Source: Kiritimatiellia bacterium (lineage in GTDB: Bacteria > Verrucomicrobiota > Kiritimatiellia > SLAD01). From it: a stretch of DNA of 26,803 bases. The stretch's first letter is position 1. Each line of letters starts with the position of its first letter. Both the position numbers and the translations under genes were made by a program. Below, one piece after another: positions 1 to 6,684 of the stretch. The stretch lies in assembly GCA_007128275.1 (NCBI GenBank), contig SKXR01000265.1:1-26803 (forward strand), in the 5' to 3' direction. Below the pieces are notes generated by a model that saw only the letters and a list, made by a program, of their open reading frames with translations, was not told the DNA's origin and made no database searches.

Positions 1-32
1 ATAATCTCTTGGGCGCGTCTGGCGTGTTCCAC
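1..32 (-). CDS. Possible gene start running off the left edge (partial)
   Basis: Read on the minus strand, a GTG codon at 32-30 is preceded at normal distance by an AGGAG ribosome-binding site (about 40-44). It opens a frame reading M-E-H-A-R-R-A-Q-E-I-I to the window edge. The product cannot be recognised from eleven residues. If real, the gene is divergent from the TRAP-type binding protein. The case rests only on the ribosome-binding site and the open frame, so this is tentative. Confidence 0.33.
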   Translation of the reverse strand, partial: MEHARRAQEI

Positions 33-66
33 AATCGTTCTCCTGATGCGAATGATGCCCGAGGCT

Positions 67-74
67 AGTATAAT
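67..74. promoter_or_regulatory. Possible shared -10 core of a divergent promoter region
   Basis: The AT-rich core contains TATAAT on the plus strand (69-74) and TATACT on the minus strand (72-67). It lies between the left-edge minus-strand reading frame and the substrate-binding protein gene. No convincing -35 box sits at 16-18 bp on either strand, so this is only a -10 match. Confidence 0.28.
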
Positions 75-200
75 CAGTCATCCGCGTCAAATGCGGGAAA
101 CAAGAAATCAAGAACGGATCCACGAAGGCGGCGCGATGTTAATAGGGTTGATGGGGTTCGAGGGATGAATTACGGTTTGGACAACCAGTGAGAGGGGGAA

Positions 201-1310
201 ATGGATATGCAGCGACGTGATTTTGTGAAGAAGGCCGCCTTGGGAGCCGTGGCCGGAGGGGTATTGTCCGGATGCGGGAGAGCCGCCGTGGAAGGCCCCG
301 CCGTACAGACCCGGCCTTCCGTGCGCTGGAATCTGGCCTCGAGTTTCGGCCCGAGCCTCGACGTCCTGTACGGCGCGTGCAAACTGTTGTCGCGGCGCGT
401 GAGCGAACTGACCGACGGTCGCTTTCAAATCCGGGTGTACGCGGCGGGCGAAGTCGTGCCGCCGTTGCAGGTCATGGACGCCGTGCAACAGGGCACGGTG
501 GAGGTCGGCCAAAGCGCGAGCTATTATTTCGTCGGCAAGAACCCCGCGCTGGCCTTCGATACCACGATCCCGTTTGGATTGACGGGACGCCAGCAGGTGG
601 CTTGGATGTATCATGGCGGCGGGTTGGAATTGATGCGGGAAGTCTTTGCGGACTTTAACATGATCAATTTTCCCGGCGGCGGCACGGGCGCGCAGATGGG
701 CGGATGGTTTCGCCACGAAATCCCGTCCATGCAGGATTTGCGCGGCTTGCGCATGCGCATTCCCGCCATGGGCGGCGAAGTGATGAGCCGGATGGGCGTG
801 TCCGTGCAGGTCCTGTCGGGCGCCGACGTGTTCCCGGCCCTCGAACGCGGGGTCATCGACGCCGTCGAATGGGTGGGGCCGCACGATGACGAAAAACTCG
901 GATTCCATCGCGTCGCGCGCTACTATTATTATCCCGGTTGGTGGGAACCCGGCGCGACGCTGTCGTTCATGGTCAATCGCCGCGCGTGGGATCGCTTGCC
1001 CGACCTGTACAAGTCGGCGTTCGAAGTCGCCTCCGCGGAGGTGAGCCAGGACATGTTGGCCTCGTATGACACCAAGAACCCGGCCGCCCTGACGCGTCTG
1101 CTCAAGGAAGGCGTGCAGTTACGCGCGTTTTCGAAGGACATCATGGAAACGGGCGAACAGGTCACCCACGACCGGATGGAAGAACTCGCGGCGCGCGAGA
1201 AAGGGTTCGACAAGATCTATACCCAGTGGAAGCAGTTCAAGAAGGATTCCTTTCACTGGTTCGCCGTGGCCGAACAATCGTTTATGAATCAGGCCTTTCC
1301 AAAAATATGA
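201..1310 (+). CDS. TRAP transporter substrate-binding lipoprotein, DctP/TakP-like
   Basis: This is a periplasmic solute receptor of the DctP family, which captures organic acids (2-oxo acids in the TakP branch) for a TRAP transporter. The N-terminus has a twin-arginine signal (R5-R6-D-F-V-K-K) followed by a lipobox L-S-G-C with Cys25, so a Tat-exported lipoprotein is likely. The family signature around L-R-G-L-R-M-R-I-P supplies the arginine that normally binds the substrate carboxylate. The 369-residue length is normal. A purine-rich GAGGGGG precedes the ATG; Met3 is a possible alternative start. No DctQ or DctM membrane subunit lies beside it: the next gene is a ClpX-like ATPase and the upstream side appears divergent. 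The substrate is not determinable from sequence. Confidence 0.88.
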   Translation: MDMQRRDFVKKAALGAVAGGVLSGCGRAAVEGPAVQTRPSVRWNLASSFGPSLDVLYGACKLLSRRVSELTDGRFQIRVYAAGEVVPPLQVMDAVQQGTVEVGQSASYYFVGKNPALAFDTTIPFGLTGRQQVAWMYHGGGLELMREVFADFNMINFPGGGTGAQMGGWFRHEIPSMQDLRGLRMRIPAMGGEVMSRMGVSVQVLSGADVFPALERGVIDAVEWVGPHDDEKLGFHRVARYYYYPGWWEPGATLSFMVNRRAWDRLPDLYKSAFEVASAEVSQDMLASYDTKNPAALTRLLKEGVQLRAFSKDIMETGEQVTHDRMEELAAREKGFDKIYTQWKQFKKDSFHWFAVAEQSFMNQAFPKI

Positions 1311-1316
1311 ATAATT

Positions 1317-1422
1317 CGGCTCGGCGGGAGCCTCGCCCTCCACGACGGATGTGCGACCTGCTGGAGGGCCGATTTACACGAGGCCGCGTCGGCCATTGGA
1401 GGGCGAGGCTCCCGCCGAGCCG
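1317..1422. repeat. 106-bp element with 26-bp perfect terminal inverted repeats
   Basis: Bases 1317-1342 are the exact reverse complement of 1397-1422. The 54-bp centre contains a further CTGGAGGGCC echo of the arm. The element fills the gap between the substrate-binding protein and the ClpX-like gene and ends 18 bp before the latter's ATG. As RNA it would form a very stable GC-rich hairpin. It has no coding capacity and resembles a MITE/REP-type dispersed element. Its arm shares a GGCGGGAG...CGCCCT theme with the element near 26529-26704. Confidence 0.8.
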
Positions 1423-1440
1423 CAGTGAAGGATTGTAGTT

Positions 1441-3051
1441 ATGACCGATAAAGAAAACAAACCATCCGACGACGATCACATGGACGATCTGCAGAAGCAG
1501 TTCATGGACCTGTTGAACAAGACGCAAGCCGCCTTTGTTCAGGACGCGTCCGGCTTTACGGGCGCGCCTCGCGCCGAGTCGCCCGAAGACGAAGAGGAGG
1601 CGGCCCACCGCGAAACCTTGGCCAAGATACAGGACTTCAATCTCAAACCGCGCGAGGTGCGCGATTATCTGGACCGTTTCGTCGTGAAACAGGACGAGGC
1701 CAAGAAGGTCCTCGCCGTGACCGTATGCGATCATTACAACCATGTCCGACGCTGCATGGAACAGCCCGACCGCATGGAAAAGGAATACGCCAAACCCAAC
1801 ATCATCCTGCTGGGGCCGACCGGCGTGGGCAAAACCTACCTCATGCGTTGTATCGCGCGCTTGATCGGCGTCCCCTTCGTTAAAGCGGACGCCACCAAGT
1901 TTTCCGAAACCGGCTATGTCGGAAACGATGTCGAAGACATTGTGCGCGACTTGGTGAAAGCGGCGGGCGGCAACACGCAACTCGCGCAATACGGCATCGT
2001 CTATATCGACGAGATCGATAAGATTGCCGCGCAAACCACTTCCGGCGGGCGTGACGTGTCCGGGCGCGGGGTACAGATCAATCTGCTCAAGCTGATGGAG
2101 GAAACCGAAGTCAACCTGCACAGCCAGACCGATCTGATCGGCCAGATGCAGGCGGTCATGGAAATGCAGCGCACGGGCGGACGCCCCGCCAAACGCACCA
2201 TTAATACGCGGCACATGTTGTTCATCGTCAGCGGCGCGTTCGACAAGCTCTCGGAAATCGTGCGTACACGCATCGAACGCACGCGCATCGGGTTCGGGCA
2301 TACGGAGGCGTTGGCGTCCGGCGCGGAGGACAGCGATTACCTGATCAAAGTCGAGACCACGGACTTCATTCAGTTCGGATATGAACCGGAGTTTATCGGA
2401 CGACTCCCCATTCGCGTGGTGTGCGAAGGCCTCAAAGCCGACGACCTCGAACAGGTGCTTGTCATGTCGGAAGGCAGCATCCTGTTGCAGCTCCGCGACG
2501 AATTCGGCGGCTACGGGATCAAACTCAACACGACGTCCGAAGCCATTAAGGAAATCGCGCGTCGCGCGGAAAGGGAGAAGACGGGCGCGCGCGGATTGAT
2601 GACCGTCCTCGAGCGCGTGCTGCGCGAATTCAAATACGAGCTGCCGTCCACGTCGATCAAGCATCTGGAATTGACGGAGGACGTCGTCAACGATCCGAAA
2701 GGAAAGCTGGCCGCGTTGCTTGAGGAGAACCGGGATGTGCAGCAGGACGTGTTGAAGGCGGAGGTACACCAGTTTGCCGAGCGCTTCCGGAGCCTGCACG
2801 GCCTGCAACTGATCTTTGACGAGAAAGCCGTGGATTTGCTCGTGGCCGAAAGCGTTGAAACAGGGAAGACCATTCGCGCCATGTGCGAGGAACGGTTCCG
2901 GGATTTTGAGTACGGCTTGAAGCTCATCAACCGCAACACGGGCCGGGACTCGTTCACCATCTCCCCGAAAGTCGTCAAAGCCCCCGACAAGGAACTATCC
3001 CGCTGGATCGTCGAAAGCCATCGGGCCGGGGACGAGAAGACGACGGAGTGA
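1441..3051 (+). CDS. ClpX-like AAA+ unfoldase lacking the zinc-binding domain, with an extended C-terminus
   Basis: This is an ATP-driven protein unfoldase of the ClpX/HslU branch. The visible machinery is Walker A G-P-T-G-V-G-K-T (residues 125-132), pore loop G-Y-V-G (158-161), Walker B ending D190-E191, a second pore-loop region R-D-V-S-G-R-G-V, and sensor-2 T-G-A-R-G (381-385). It keeps an I-G-F-G loop (283-286), equivalent to the tripeptide by which ClpX docks onto ClpP. The four-cysteine N-terminal zinc domain of ClpX is absent and replaced by an acidic 50-60-residue leader. At 536 residues it is over 100 longer than typical ClpX. The extra C-terminus (about 440-515) looks like a second copy of the small lid domain (358-420). 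No clpP is adjacent. A GAAGGA ribosome-binding site lies just after the inverted-repeat element. Confidence 0.85.
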   Translation: MTDKENKPSDDDHMDDLQKQFMDLLNKTQAAFVQDASGFTGAPRAESPEDEEEAAHRETLAKIQDFNLKPREVRDYLDRFVVKQDEAKKVLAVTVCDHYNHVRRCMEQPDRMEKEYAKPNIILLGPTGVGKTYLMRCIARLIGVPFVKADATKFSETGYVGNDVEDIVRDLVKAAGGNTQLAQYGIVYIDEIDKIAAQTTSGGRDVSGRGVQINLLKLMEETEVNLHSQTDLIGQMQAVMEMQRTGGRPAKRTINTRHMLFIVSGAFDKLSEIVRTRIERTRIGFGHTEALASGAEDSDYLIKVETTDFIQFGYEPEFIGRLPIRVVCEGLKADDLEQVLVMSEGSILLQLRDEFGGYGIKLNTTSEAIKEIARRAEREKTGARGLMTVLERVLREFKYELPSTSIKHLELTEDVVNDPKGKLAALLEENRDVQQDVLKAEVHQFAERFRSLHGLQLIFDEKAVDLLVAESVETGKTIRAMCEERFRDFEYGLKLINRNTGRDSFTISPKVVKAPDKELSRWIVESHRAGDEKTTE

Positions 3052-3065
3052 TCGCCGCATAGAAC

Positions 3066-3079
3066 CCGATTCCAATCGG
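3066..3079. terminator. Short hairpin between convergent genes
   Basis: CCGATT at 3066-3071 pairs with AATCGG at 3074-3079 in the 38-bp gap between the convergent ClpX-like and LpxC-like genes. The effective stem is 5 bp with a TCCA loop. There is no clear T-tract, so terminator function is a weak inference from position. Confidence 0.3.
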
Positions 3080-3089
3080 AAATACGGAC

Positions 3090-4136
3090 CTATACCTTCA
3101 CGGTCTTCAGCAAATCCAGTTGATAGAGTATGCGCACCATATTCACGTCCAGCGTATGGCCGGCCTTGTACGATAGGACATGACCGACGAAACGTCCCCG
3201 GTCGATCAGGGCCAGCGCGGCCAGCAGGTCGAGCACGGCGCGATGCCACACCGCTTCCAACGATTTGCCTTCGTGGACCAGGTAGGGCTCATTCACGTAT
3301 TTGCGGCGGCCCGCAATCAGCACGTTTTGTTCCGTGTATCCCAGATTGCGCACGTCCGCGAACAATTTGCCGATGGTCTGGCAATACAACTTCTTGATGG
3401 CAGGCGAATTGGTGCGCGCCGCGGCGCCGTGCCGGAAATTCTTGAAGTTGAGAGGAAATTGAATGCGTTGTTGACCGATGGCGGTCGTAAAGTCCACTGC
3501 ACAATCGATCGTCAACATCGGCCGTTGAGGGTCGGCGGGGCACAGCGTGAGAAAACTTCCGCCGGGTCCGCCCACGGTGACCGTCTCCTTCACCGTGACG
3601 TAGGACACGGGTTTGTCCGTCTCCACACGGCCCGCGCTTTCCAGCGCCTCGAGCAAGTCCATACTCCCGCGATTGAAAAGCGGGGGATCGCCGGAATCCA
3701 TCTCGATCAGCAGATTGTCGATCGAGGTGCCCAGGCGCAGCGCGATGATGTGTTCCACCATCCGTATGTAATTGCTCGGCGGCCCGCTGCGCAACACGAT
3801 GTTGCTCACCACGCCGCCCGTGGTCCACACATTGTTCACCGCCACGCCGACGGGCAAGTACTCCGCACGGTCGCCCCGATTAAACCACCAGCCTTCCTGG
3901 CCAGTGGGTTTCAGGGTGATCCGTCGCTGGGCCTTGCCCAGAAACGTGCCGGGCCCCTCGGCCGACACTTCACGTTCAATCGTGCACTGGTTACGCGGCG
4001 CAATCGGTTCAGCCTCGTCCATGAGATTCCAGTCCACGGGCATGGAGGAAAAACGCGCGTACGCGTTTCGGATCTCGTCCATATTGCCGCCCAAGATAAT
4101 GCCGTACGGCGGATCGCCGGAAAGTGTGTTTGTCAT
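3090..4136 (-). CDS. LpxC-family protein (UDP-3-O-acyl-GlcNAc deacetylase-like), divergent active site
   Basis: LpxC is the zinc deacetylase that commits UDP-acyl-GlcNAc to lipid A synthesis. The family core is recognisable: M-V-E-H-I-I-A (glutamate and first zinc histidine), I-D-N...G-D-P-P-L-F-N-R-G-S, an A-R-T segment, and a C-terminal W-H-R-A-V-L-D followed by G-H...Y-K-A-G-H. In classical LpxC the second zinc histidine and the aspartate are H-K-x-L-D (four apart). Here they are H-R-A-V-L-D (five apart), the lysine after the histidine is arginine, and the aspartate four residues after that D is alanine. About 50 extra residues precede the conserved start. I chose the ATG at 4136; a TTG at 4175 also opens the frame and neither has a clear ribosome-binding site. 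It may be an LpxC paralogue with another substrate. Convergent with the ClpX-like gene. Confidence 0.72.
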   Translation of the reverse strand: MTNTLSGDPPYGIILGGNMDEIRNAYARFSSMPVDWNLMDEAEPIAPRNQCTIEREVSAEGPGTFLGKAQRRITLKPTGQEGWWFNRGDRAEYLPVGVAVNNVWTTGGVVSNIVLRSGPPSNYIRMVEHIIALRLGTSIDNLLIEMDSGDPPLFNRGSMDLLEALESAGRVETDKPVSYVTVKETVTVGGPGGSFLTLCPADPQRPMLTIDCAVDFTTAIGQQRIQFPLNFKNFRHGAAARTNSPAIKKLYCQTIGKLFADVRNLGYTEQNVLIAGRRKYVNEPYLVHEGKSLEAVWHRAVLDLLAALALIDRGRFVGHVLSYKAGHTLDVNMVRILYQLDLLKTVKV

Positions 4137-4187
4137 ATCGCGCGAGACTGTAGAGGAAATGGGAGGGTGACGCAATGCCGGAAGAGT

Positions 4188-4222
4188 ATTGTCGATTGAT
4201 GATTGCCGATTGCCGAATGTTT
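4188..4222. repeat. Heptanucleotide repeat tract, ATTGCCG type
   Basis: Five consecutive 7-bp units start at 4188: ATTGTCG, ATTGATG, ATTGCCG, ATTGCCG, AATGTTT. It is the first of three 7-bp-period tracts in the gap between the LpxC-like gene and rtcB, and lies in the upstream region of both divergent genes. Confidence 0.72.
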
Positions 4223-4247
4223 CCTGAACCTTCCTTCGTCTCGTTCC

Positions 4248-4275
4248 CTGAACACTGAACCCCTGACAACCCCGT
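4248..4275. repeat. Heptanucleotide repeat tract, CTGAACA type
   Basis: The units CTGAACA and CTGAACC are followed in the same phase by more degenerate CCTGACA and ACCCCGT. The unit is the reverse complement of the TGTTCAG-type units at 8435. The CTGACA in this tract coincides with the best -35 match of the rtcB promoter. Confidence 0.55.
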
Positions 4276-4291
4276 GTTTATGTAGTATAAT
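4263..4291 (+). promoter_or_regulatory. Sigma-70 type promoter for rtcB operon
   Basis: CTGACA (4263-4268) is separated by 17 bp from a perfect TATAAT (4286-4291), with transcription predicted to begin near 4298. The promoter lies between two heptamer tracts, so the transcript would start at the edge of the ACCCGAC array. Confidence 0.6.
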
Positions 4292-4302
4292 CAAAGAGAA
4301 CC

Positions 4303-4358
4303 ACCCGACACCCGACACCCGACACCCCAAACACCGAACACTGAACACTGCACATTCC
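4303..4358. repeat. Eight-unit heptanucleotide repeat array, ACCCGAC to ACACTGA
   Basis: Exactly eight 7-bp units in register: ACCCGAC three times, then ACCCCAA, ACACCGA, ACACTGA, ACACTGC, ACATTCC. Two different unit types (ACCCGAC and ACACTGA) merge without a phase change. The array overlaps the 5' end of the rtcB reading frame, just before the conserved L-K-I-F-G segment. Confidence 0.8.
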
Positions 4359-5528
4359 AATTTAAAGATCTTCGGAAACCCCGACAGCGACACGCTCCGC
4401 CAGATGCATACCTGTCTGGATGCGGGCGGTGATCGGGGTGTCCTGTGCGCCGACAGCCATAAAGGATACGCCCATCCTATCGGCGGTGTGATCGCGTATC
4501 GCGACAAAATCTCGATTTCCGGCGTCGGCTTCGACATTGCCTGCGGCAACATGGCTTGCCTGACCGACGCCCCCGCCGACGAGGTGACACCCCGGATCGA
4601 AACGATCATGGACGATATCGTGCGGCAGATATCGTTCGGCGTGGGCCGCACCAATCCTACCCCGATCGATCACCCGCTCTTTGACGATCCGGCCTGGTCG
4701 TTGCGCGTGGTCAACCCGCTGAAATCGGCGGCGCGCGAACAGTTGGGCACGGTGGGCGGCGGCAACCATTATGTGGACCTCTTCCTCGACGAACAGGATC
4801 GTGTCTGGGTCGGCGTCCATTTCGGCTCGCGCGGGCTCGGACACAAGACGGCCACCGCCTTTCTCAAGGCCGCGGGCGGTCGGGACGGCATGGACGTGCC
4901 GCCCGCCGTAGTCGACGCGCGATCAAGTTTGGGCCGCGACTATATCGAGAGTATGAAACTCGCCGGACGGTACGCGTATGCCGGACGCGAATACGTGTGT
5001 CGCTTGGTCGCACGCGAGATCCTGGGCGCAAAGGTGCTGGACGAGGTGCATAACCATCACAACTTTGCGTGGCGCGAAGAACACGCGGGCGCGGACTGGT
5101 GGGTGGTGCGGAAAGGAGCGACCCCCGCGTTTCCGGGGCAGCGCGGCTTTGTCGGGGGTAGCATGGGCGATAACGCCGTCATTATTGAAGGCGTGGATTC
5201 AAGCGAGTCGCGGGACGCCCTCTATTCTTCCGTGCACGGCGCGGGTCGCGTGATGTCGCGCACCCAGGCGGCGGGCAAGGTCAAATGGAAGCGGGGTCGT
5301 CCCGTCCGAGTGGGGCAGGGACAGATATCGCGCCAGGCCATGGAGAAGTGGGTGCGGGAAAAAGGGGTCTGCCTGCGCGGCGGCGGATGCGACGAAGCGC
5401 CGCAAGCCTATCGACGACTGAAAGATGTCCTGAGAAAGCACGAAGGCACGATAAAGATTCTACACGAACTCCGCCCCATCGGCGTCGCCATGGCCGGCGA
5501 AGACATATTCGATCCATACAAGGATTGA
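4341..5528 (+). CDS. rtcB: RtcB-family RNA ligase (start uncertain)
   Basis: RtcB is a GTP- and metal-dependent ligase joining 2',3'-cyclic phosphate (or 3'-phosphate) and 5'-OH RNA ends, acting in RNA repair. Family landmarks run in order: D-S-H-K-G-Y-A-H-P-I-G-G, G-F-D-I-A-C-G with the metal-binding cysteine (codon 4551), G-G-G-N-H, H-F-G-S-R-G-L-G-H, H-N-H-H-N, and H-G-A-G-R-x-M-S-R, whose histidine (codon 5235) matches the guanylylated residue. Homology begins near 4362 (L-K-I-F-G). The frame opens at a TTG at 4203, but that precedes the predicted transcription start. Downstream in-frame choices are CTG 4341 (used here) and ATG 4404, neither with a good ribosome-binding site. The 5' end appears rebuilt by heptamer repeats. 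The next gene follows after 13 bp. Confidence 0.85.
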   Translation: MNTAHSNLKIFGNPDSDTLRQMHTCLDAGGDRGVLCADSHKGYAHPIGGVIAYRDKISISGVGFDIACGNMACLTDAPADEVTPRIETIMDDIVRQISFGVGRTNPTPIDHPLFDDPAWSLRVVNPLKSAAREQLGTVGGGNHYVDLFLDEQDRVWVGVHFGSRGLGHKTATAFLKAAGGRDGMDVPPAVVDARSSLGRDYIESMKLAGRYAYAGREYVCRLVAREILGAKVLDEVHNHHNFAWREEHAGADWWVVRKGATPAFPGQRGFVGGSMGDNAVIIEGVDSSESRDALYSSVHGAGRVMSRTQAAGKVKWKRGRPVRVGQGQISRQAMEKWVREKGVCLRGGGCDEAPQAYRRLKDVLRKHEGTIKILHELRPIGVAMAGEDIFDPYKD

Positions 5529-5541
5529 GAAGGGATAGGCG

Positions 5542-6192
5542 GTGGAAAGTCGTTTTCTGATTCGCAGGCTCCGCCATGTGACACGCCATGCAGGCGCGGC
5601 CTTTCGTGCGCGCACGGGAGTAGGCTTCCGGTCAACGAGCCTGTGGCCCGTGATGCTCGCGCTGGTGATGACCGCGATGTCATGTGTGAACCGGGTCACG
5701 CCCCCCGCACGGCCGGATGAACCGATCACCGTGATCCTCTTGGATCACGGACGACATCCCAGCCTGATGCTACCCCGGGATCGGAATGAAGAGACCTGGG
5801 GTCGCTACAGCTACGGTGAATGGCGCTGGTACGCCGAAGGACGAGGGAATGTGTTCGGGGCCTTCTCGGCCATGTTGTGGCCTACCCGAGGCGCCTTGGG
5901 CCGGCAGCTTCTGCACGCCGACCAGTCCGTTCAGGTGCACTTCGTCCGCATGCATCCCATCGAGGTTTCGTCCAAGCGGGCGCACCGCTTGGCGCAGAAA
6001 CTGGATGCCGTGTTCGAGGCGGATGGTAGAGAACCTCGCCACAATCCGGATTTTCATGCGGAATTCGTGCCGCATCCGCGCGCCTACTCGATCTTCAACC
6101 AGTCCAATAAAGTCATGGCCGACTGGTTGCAGGAATTGGACTGCGAAGTCCGCGGCCCGGTATTGTACTCGAAATGGCGGATCGTGAAGTAA
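5542..6192 (+). CDS. DUF2459-like membrane-anchored or secreted protein
   Basis: A 216-residue protein starting at GTG, with AAGGGATAGG as ribosome-binding site, 13 bp after rtcB and so probably co-transcribed. Residues around 30-50 form a hydrophobic signal segment ending in T-A-M-S-C, a marginal lipobox. The remainder resembles DUF2459 (TIGR02117): V-I-L-L-D-H-G-R-H-x-S-L-M-L-P, then Y-S-Y-G-E-W-R-W-Y-A, a L-W-P-T-R-G-A-L-G segment, and N-Q-S-N-K-V near the end. The usual G-W-H of that family reads G-R-H here. No biochemical function is established for the family, so none is assigned. The pairing with an RNA ligase may be only positional. Confidence 0.6.
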   Translation: MESRFLIRRLRHVTRHAGAAFRARTGVGFRSTSLWPVMLALVMTAMSCVNRVTPPARPDEPITVILLDHGRHPSLMLPRDRNEETWGRYSYGEWRWYAEGRGNVFGAFSAMLWPTRGALGRQLLHADQSVQVHFVRMHPIEVSSKRAHRLAQKLDAVFEADGREPRHNPDFHAEFVPHPRAYSIFNQSNKVMADWLQELDCEVRGPVLYSKWRIVK

Positions 6193-6256
6193 CGACTTCT
6201 CGATTCCCTATCGGTACGTTGAAACCGGATCTCGAACGGCCCGCACCGCATTCCAA

Positions 6257-6604
6257 TCAGCTTTTCAGCGCGGCGATCTGAGCGTCCACTTCCTTTTCCG
6301 CCTGCACCCAGATGGCCGCGGGATCTGCTTGGAAGTGGTGCTTTTCGGCCAGGAAATAGGCTGCTTGCTCGATCATCTTGTAACGGTCTTCGAAAGAAAT
6401 GGGAGCGGCCTTTCTCGGCCCGGCGCTCTTCTTGGAGACGACCTTCTTAGGAGCGACGGCCTTCTTGGTCACCGCTTTCTTGGCGGGGGCCTTCTTGGCC
6501 GTGCTTTTCTTAACCGCTTTCTTCTTCTTCGGAGCGGTTACCTGCGATTTGGTCGGGACTTTTGCCTTCGTTGTTTTCTTGGTCGTTTTCTTTTTAGTAG
6601 CCAT
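6257..6604 (-). CDS. Histone H1-like lysine-rich protein with DUF2934 C-terminus
   Basis: A 115-residue basic protein. Roughly residues 1-70 are lysine/alanine/threonine repeats of the A-K-K-x / T-K-K type seen in bacterial histone H1-like DNA-binding proteins. The last 45 residues match DUF2934: an I-E-Q-A-A-Y-F-L-A-E core and an ending A-I-W-V-Q-A-E-K-E-V. The ATG at 6604 is chosen because a strong TTAAGGAGAT ribosome-binding site precedes it; a longer frame to 6637 lacks support. It is divergent from argS. Probable role, inferred from composition: nucleoid binding through an unstructured tail, with the DUF2934 part of unknown function. Confidence 0.8.
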   Translation of the reverse strand: MATKKKTTKKTTKAKVPTKSQVTAPKKKKAVKKSTAKKAPAKKAVTKKAVAPKKVVSKKSAGPRKAAPISFEDRYKMIEQAAYFLAEKHHFQADPAAIWVQAEKEVDAQIAALKS

Positions 6605-6684
6605 GATTGATCTCCTTAAATTAGTCTGTTCTTCCACACGCCGTGGAATTAGCGCGGACTTTACCTATAGCGTCCGCAATTGCA

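Noticed and set aside
1282..2808. A 508-codon minus-strand open frame
   Set aside because: It lies opposite the ClpX-like gene, is histidine/arginine-rich with no family resemblance, and is explained by GC-rich codon use on the other strand.
3180..4199. A 339-codon plus-strand open frame
   Set aside because: It is antisense to the LpxC-like gene; composition is typical of a shadow frame.
4303..4358. CRISPR array
   Set aside because: The units are 7 bp with no spacers and no cas genes.
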